Positions 60,131 through 64,000 of a DNA stretch of 64,000 nt are shown one piece after another (position 1 is the stretch's first letter; each line of letters opens with the position of its first letter). Under the pieces are notes generated by a model that had not been told where the DNA came from, did no database searches, and saw nothing but the letters and a program-made list of their open reading frames with translations. Where the stretch lies: assembly GCA_025451725.1 (NCBI GenBank), contig JANWJX010000040.1, positions 1-64,000 of the forward strand, written 5' to 3'. The stretch is from Allostellaceae bacterium (GTDB taxonomy: Bacteria; Pseudomonadota; Alphaproteobacteria; ATCC43930; CGMCC-115725). The position numbers and the translations under genes are program-made.

Positions 60131-61620
60131 GCGCCGCAGTCGACCGGGAAGTGGTGGCGCGGTTTCGCAACGTCGTGACGCGGCGGGTGGGTTTGCATTT
60201 CGACGCCGGCAAAGACGCGTTTCTCGCCGACATTCTCCGGCGCCATGCAGCGGTAATCGGCCTCGATGACTTTTGGTTTGTCGAACAGTTGGAGAATCCG
60301 CGCGCGGCGCTGGAATGGCGCGGGCTGATCCAGGAGCTGACCGTCGCCGAAACTTATTTCTTCCGCAACCCGGCGCAATTCGCCGCGCTGCGGGATGTCG
60401 TGCGGATGGACTGGGCGGGACGCGCGGTCAACGTCCTCTCCGCTGGCTGCGCCTCGGGCGAGGAACCTTACTCCATCGCCATGACGCTGGTGGATTGTTC
60501 GGCGGCGATTTCCGCCATCGACGTCAACGGTGTCATGCTCGCCAAGGCGGCGATCGGACGCTACTCCGCCTGGTCTTTACGCGAGACCGCCGCTCCGTTG
60601 CGCGCGCGCTATTTCGCGGCGTCCGGCAACGAATTCGTGTTCGACCCCACCTTGCGCCGCGCGGTCGCGTTCGAGGAGCGCAACCTGGTTGCAGACGATG
60701 CCGCGTTCTGGCGGCCCGAAGCGTTCGACGTGGTGTTCTGCCGCAACGTGCTGATGTATTTCGCGCCGGCGAACGCGCGCGCCGCGATCGCAAGGATCGC
60801 GCGCAGCCTGACGCCGGGCGGATTGCTGTTTCTGGGCCACGCCGAGACGCTGCGCGGCCTCAGCCGCGATTTCGAGCTGCGCCACACCCACGGCACGTTC
60901 TATTACCAGCGCAAGCCGATCCTCGCGCCCGTCGAGGCAAGCGACGCGCCGTCCGATCCGGCGTGGGACGCTCTGCCGCCGGCGGTCGACGGCGCCGGCG
61001 ACACCGGCGTGGCTTGGTACGAGGCGATCGCGCATGCCGCCCAGCGCGTCCGCACCATCGTCGCGCGCCCGCTGGCCGCGCCGGCGACCCCGCTCGCCGA
61101 GATGGTGCCCGACCCGGCGCTGCCGGTCGCGCACGCGATGGCGCTGATGGCGGACGAGCATTATGCCGAGGCGTTGGCGCTGCTTCAGGCGCTGCCGCAA
61201 GAGCGCGCGCGTCAGAGCGACGCGCTGTTTCTGCGCGGGGTGTTGTTGATGCATCGCGGCGACCTCGCCGACGCCGAGCGGATTTGCGAGACGCTGCTGC
61301 TGCGCGACGGCGACAGCGCCGGGGCCCATTACCTCATGGCGCTGTGTCGTGAGGCGTACGGCGACCGCGACGCGGCGGCGCTGCACGATCGTCACGCCGC
61401 GTCGCTCGATCCCGGTTTTGCCATGCCGCGCCTCCATCTCGGCCTGCTGGCACGTCGCGCGGGCGACCAGGCCGAGGCGCGGCGCGAACTGACGCGCGCG
61501 GCGACGTTGCTTCAGGCCGAAGAAGCATCGCGTGTCCTGCTGTTTGGCGGCGGCTTCGGCCGCGAGGCGCTGCTCGCCATGTGCCGGGCCGAGCTTGCGT
61601 CGGCGGACGGGACGCCGTGA
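60127..61620 (+). CDS. CheR methyltransferase with C-terminal TPR region (WspC-like)
   Basis: 497 residues from ATG 60127. The N-terminal CheR domain has T-V-A-E-T-Y-F-F-R near 75 and the SAM motif S-A-G-C-A-S-G-E-E-P-Y-S (105-116), then V-F-C-R-N-V-L-M-Y-F. A linker of about 60 residues leads to helical repeats (about 335-470) of TPR type (L-F-L-R-G-V-L-L-M-H-R-G-D-L). It methylates receptor glutamates. The TPR extension is the form seen in WspC. Confidence 0.9.
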   Translation: MSAAVDREVVARFRNVVTRRVGLHFDAGKDAFLADILRRHAAVIGLDDFWFVEQLENPRAALEWRGLIQELTVAETYFFRNPAQFAALRDVVRMDWAGRAVNVLSAGCASGEEPYSIAMTLVDCSAAISAIDVNGVMLAKAAIGRYSAWSLRETAAPLRARYFAASGNEFVFDPTLRRAVAFEERNLVADDAAFWRPEAFDVVFCRNVLMYFAPANARAAIARIARSLTPGGLLFLGHAETLRGLSRDFELRHTHGTFYYQRKPILAPVEASDAPSDPAWDALPPAVDGAGDTGVAWYEAIAHAAQRVRTIVARPLAAPATPLAEMVPDPALPVAHAMALMADEHYAEALALLQALPQERARQSDALFLRGVLLMHRGDLADAERICETLLLRDGDSAGAHYLMALCREAYGDRDAAALHDRHAASLDPGFAMPRLHLGLLARRAGDQAEARRELTRAATLLQAEEASRVLLFGGGFGREALLAMCRAELASADGTP

Positions 61621-62117
61621 TCCAGTCCACTCTCGTCGCGGATCGCGCCGCCGCCCTGCGCGCCGAGTTCGACCGCCAGTTCGCCGCCTCGCCCGCCGCC
61701 GCCGCGCCCGTGCGCGACCGGCTGCTGGTCGTCGGCATCGGCGGCGACACGCTGCTGCTGCGTCTGTCGCATATCGCCGGCTTGTTCGCGGGTCGGCGCA
61801 TCGTGCCGATACCATCTGCAGCCGCATCGCTCCTCGGCATCACCGGCCTGCGCGGCGCGATCCTGCCGGTCCATTCGCTTGGTGTCGCGCTCGGTTTTCC
61901 GCCCGCCGCCGCCACGCCGCGCTGGCTGGTGACATTGGCGAGCGCGCCGCTGGCTTTCGCCTTCGAACATTTCCATCAGCATATCGAAATCGCGCGCGAC
62001 CGCATTGTGCCCCGTGCGGACGCCGATCGCGGCCGCGGTCATCTGCGCGAGGCGGCGCTGGTCGACGGCGACAATCTCGCCATTGTCAATTTGCTGTCGG
62101 TCGCCGCGCAATTCTAG
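61617..62117 (+). CDS. CheW-domain coupling protein 2 (WspD-like)
   Basis: 166 residues from GTG 61617, which overlaps the cheR stop by four bases. About 30 N-terminal residues rich in Ala/Arg precede the CheW fold (L-R-L-S-H-I-A-G-L, G-I-T-G-L-R-G-A-I-L-P-V). The longer N-terminus distinguishes it from the first CheW, as WspD differs from WspB. Confidence 0.85.
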   Translation: MIQSTLVADRAAALRAEFDRQFAASPAAAAPVRDRLLVVGIGGDTLLLRLSHIAGLFAGRRIVPIPSAAASLLGITGLRGAILPVHSLGVALGFPPAAATPRWLVTLASAPLAFAFEHFHQHIEIARDRIVPRADADRGRGHLREAALVDGDNLAIVNLLSVAAQF

Positions 62118-62130
62118 GAGGAGCAACATC

Positions 62131-63606
62131 GTGTTCAATCGCTGGAGCCTTGGCCGCAAGCTCGGCGCGGGTTTCGCCGTCGCCGGAACGATCCTCTTGG
62201 CGGTGGCGCTGCTCGGCTATAGCAGCACCGTGTCGCTGATCGAGAACGATCGGCAGGTCGCGCATTCGCGCCTGATCCAGGCTGCGTTCGCGGCCCTGAT
62301 CTCGCAGATGAAGGACGTCGAGACCGGCCAGCGCGGCTATGTCATCACCGGCAATCCGGCCTATCTCGAGCCGTACGAAACCGCGCTCGGCGAGATCAAG
62401 AAGTCCTTCGACAATCTGCGCACGTTAACCGGAGACAATTCAGCGCAGCAACAGCATCTCAACGCGATGCAGCCGCTGATCGACCGCAAGCTTGCCGAAT
62501 TGAAGCGCGTCATCGAGCTGCGCAAGACCCAGGGTTTCGGCCCCGCCGCGGCGGAGATCGGCAACAATCTCGGCAAGGATTTGATGGACCAACTGCGCGC
62601 CGTTGTCGTGGCCAGCGACCAGGAGGCCGATGCGCTCCTCGCACAGCGCGCACGCGCCGCCGAGACGAGCGCGGATTGGACCACCGCCGTCATCCTGTGG
62701 GGCAGCATCGCCGGGGCGGCGCTGGTCGCGCTGATCGGTTGGTTCATCGTCACGAGCCTTACAAGGCAAATCGGCGCCGCCGTGCAGCATGTGCAAAGCT
62801 CGTCGAGCGAGTTGCAGGCCGCCGCCAATCAGCAGGCGACCGGCGCGCGCGAGCAGGCGACGGCGATGACAGAAATCGCCACCACGATCCGCGAGCTGCT
62901 CGCCTCGTCGCGTCAGATCGCGGAAAGCGCGCAAAGCGTGTCGCATATCGCCGAAGAGACCGCGAACGGCGCGCGTACCGGCAACGGCACGGTCGAACAG
63001 GCCACCGACGCCATCGGCGGCATCCGCCGCCAAGTCGATCAGGTCGTGACCCATATGCTGGATCTCGGCAAGAAATCGCAAGAGATCGGCGGCATTGTCG
63101 AAATCGTGTCGGAACTGGCGGAGCAGACCAACATTCTCGCCATCAACGCCACCATTGAGGCGGCGGGCGCCGGCGAGCAGGGCCGGCGCTTCACCGTCGT
63201 GGCCGACGAAATCCGCAAGCTGGCCGACCGGGTCGGCGGCTCGACCAAGGAAATACGCCGCCTGATCGAGGAAGTGCGCAGCGCCGCCAACACCACCGTG
63301 ATGGCGACCGAAGGCGGCTCCAAGGCGGTCGATGCCGGCTCGCGCCATTTCGGCGACGTCGCGACGTCGTTCACCCAGATTGCCGGGCTGGTCTCGACCA
63401 CCACCGAAGCGGCGCGTGAGATCGAGCTTTCGACCAAACAGCAATCGACGGCGGTGGAGCAGGTCAACATTGCCATCTCGAATGCCGCGCAGGCGACCAA
63501 GGAACTGGAGGCGAGCTCGACCCAGACGCTTGAAACCGCGTCGGCGCTGGCGGCGCTATCCCGCGAACTCTCGGCGATCATCCGCCCGCAGATGGCGTTG
63601 GTCTGA
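62131..63606 (+). CDS. Methyl-accepting chemotaxis protein with CHASE3-like sensor (WspA-like)
   Basis: 491 residues from GTG 62131, set by GGAGGAG seven bases upstream. TM1 (about 11-31), a periplasmic CHASE3-like domain (K-D-V-E-T-G-Q-R-G-Y at 61-70), TM2 (186-210), no clear HAMP, then the signalling coiled coil with its tip at about 325-367 (A-E-Q-T-N-I-L-A-I-N-A-x-I-E-A-A). It relays an envelope signal to CheA through the CheW proteins. Confidence 0.92.
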   Translation: MFNRWSLGRKLGAGFAVAGTILLAVALLGYSSTVSLIENDRQVAHSRLIQAAFAALISQMKDVETGQRGYVITGNPAYLEPYETALGEIKKSFDNLRTLTGDNSAQQQHLNAMQPLIDRKLAELKRVIELRKTQGFGPAAAEIGNNLGKDLMDQLRAVVVASDQEADALLAQRARAAETSADWTTAVILWGSIAGAALVALIGWFIVTSLTRQIGAAVQHVQSSSSELQAAANQQATGAREQATAMTEIATTIRELLASSRQIAESAQSVSHIAEETANGARTGNGTVEQATDAIGGIRRQVDQVVTHMLDLGKKSQEIGGIVEIVSELAEQTNILAINATIEAAGAGEQGRRFTVVADEIRKLADRVGGSTKEIRRLIEEVRSAANTTVMATEGGSKAVDAGSRHFGDVATSFTQIAGLVSTTTEAAREIELSTKQQSTAVEQVNIAISNAAQATKELEASSTQTLETASALAALSRELSAIIRPQMALV

Positions 63607-63611
63607 TCGCC

Positions 63612-64000
63612 ATGGCGGACAACGCCGACCCGCTGCGTTATTTCCGCATCGAGGCGCGTGACCTCGCCGAGGCGATGGGCCGCGATGCGCTGCGGCTCGA
63701 AGCGGCGCCGTCGGCGGAGCTGGTGACGCGCCTGCTGCGCCTCGCGCATACGCTCAAAGGCGCGGCGCGCGTGGTGAAGCAGACCGAGATCGCCGACCGC
63801 GCGCACGACATCGAGGAAACGCTGGCGCCGCTGCGCGACCGACCCGGCAGTGCGCCGAAATCCACCATCGAGACTTTGCTGCGCCAGATCGACGCCGTGT
63901 CGGCGCGGGTCGCGGCGCTGAACCGGGACGCAGCGCCCGCCGTGACGGCGGATAGGCTGACTGCGGAGGAGAGTTATGAGCGCGCCGACAGTGCTGAGCT
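63612..64000 (+). CDS. CheA histidine kinase, N-terminal Hpt part (cut by window edge)
   Basis: Open from ATG 63612 to the end of the window (about 129 residues seen), starting five bases after the receptor stop. An Hpt domain is present with the phospho-accepting His46 in L-A-H-T-L-K-G-A-A-R. The following segment is helical, then a Pro/Ala-rich linker begins. The kinase core and any receiver domain lie beyond the window. Confidence 0.85.
   Translation, partial: MADNADPLRYFRIEARDLAEAMGRDALRLEAAPSAELVTRLLRLAHTLKGAARVVKQTEIADRAHDIEETLAPLRDRPGSAPKSTIETLLRQIDAVSARVAALNRDAAPAVTADRLTAEESYERADSAE

Overview
The window is high-GC DNA from an alphaproteobacterium, most likely a member of the Hyphomicrobiales (Rhizobiales) near the Bradyrhizobium/Xanthobacteraceae branch. 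The evidence is a MucR-family regulator, an olsB-olsA ornithine-lipid pair directly behind a Fur/Mur-type gene that lacks the C-x2-C pair, and the chain lnt-corC-ybeY-phoH-miaB-olsA-olsB-fur-mucR-rimI-tsaB-nfuA. Intergenic palindromes of two families common in this group (GGCTTGACCCGG type and CTCCTCAGG type) agree. The taxonomic call is inference.

Bases 1 to about 5150 differ from the rest. They are visibly more A/T-rich, hold long non-coding stretches, and read as a partly decayed defence island. In order they carry the C-terminal end of a Cas1-like protein cut by the window edge, a small protein with a HEPN-type R-x4-H motif, a second diverged copy of the Cas1-like C-terminus, an abortive-infection (Abi_C-like) protein on the minus strand, and, divergent from it, a large DEAH helicase whose C-terminal part looks like a PD-(D/E)XK nuclease. 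The HEPN-like gene and the helicase are each broken by one in-frame TAG, with homologous-looking coding sequence continuing in the same frame.

From 5190 on the window is ordinary chromosome. 5190-9542 holds a GMC oxidoreductase/amidase pair, a quinone oxidoreductase and a small membrane protein. 9570-16993 (mostly minus) holds greA, carB, carA, a VUT/YhhQ transporter, yqeY, trmB and an XRE regulator. 17125-24597 (minus) is a chain of eight genes whose starts and stops overlap, linking Fur, ornithine lipids, tRNA modification (MiaB), PhoH/YbeY RNA metabolism and lipoprotein acylation (Lnt). 24712-27507 holds mucR, rimI, tsaB, a VanX-type dipeptidase and nfuA. 27845-31914 holds gshA, rsmE and two exported or membrane proteins of unknown function. 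32070-37542 holds msrB, a tiny Gly-rich secreted peptide and the conserved spoVR-yeaH-prkA stress cluster.

37853-47377 contains a phosphotransferase, a DUF1345 protein, a GDT1-family cation exporter and a nucleoside uptake and salvage cluster: two nucleoside deoxyribosyltransferases, cytidine deaminase and a complete BMP-type ABC importer. 47508-52354 holds an aldehyde dehydrogenase, a membrane adenylate cyclase with a periplasmic c-type haem motif, a PAP2 phosphatase and the second of two DUF4239 proteins. 52602-56555 encodes the three parts of a molybdenum aldehyde oxidoreductase (triheme cytochrome c, Tat-exported Mo subunit, 2Fe-2S subunit). An MHS-type transporter and a Rieske oxygenase follow, closed by a clear intrinsic terminator.

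The right end (59693-64000) is a five-gene chemosensory operon, cheW-cheR(TPR)-cheW-mcp-cheA (cut by the edge), laid out like a Wsp-type pathway. No rRNA, tRNA, CRISPR array, transposase or complete prophage was seen.
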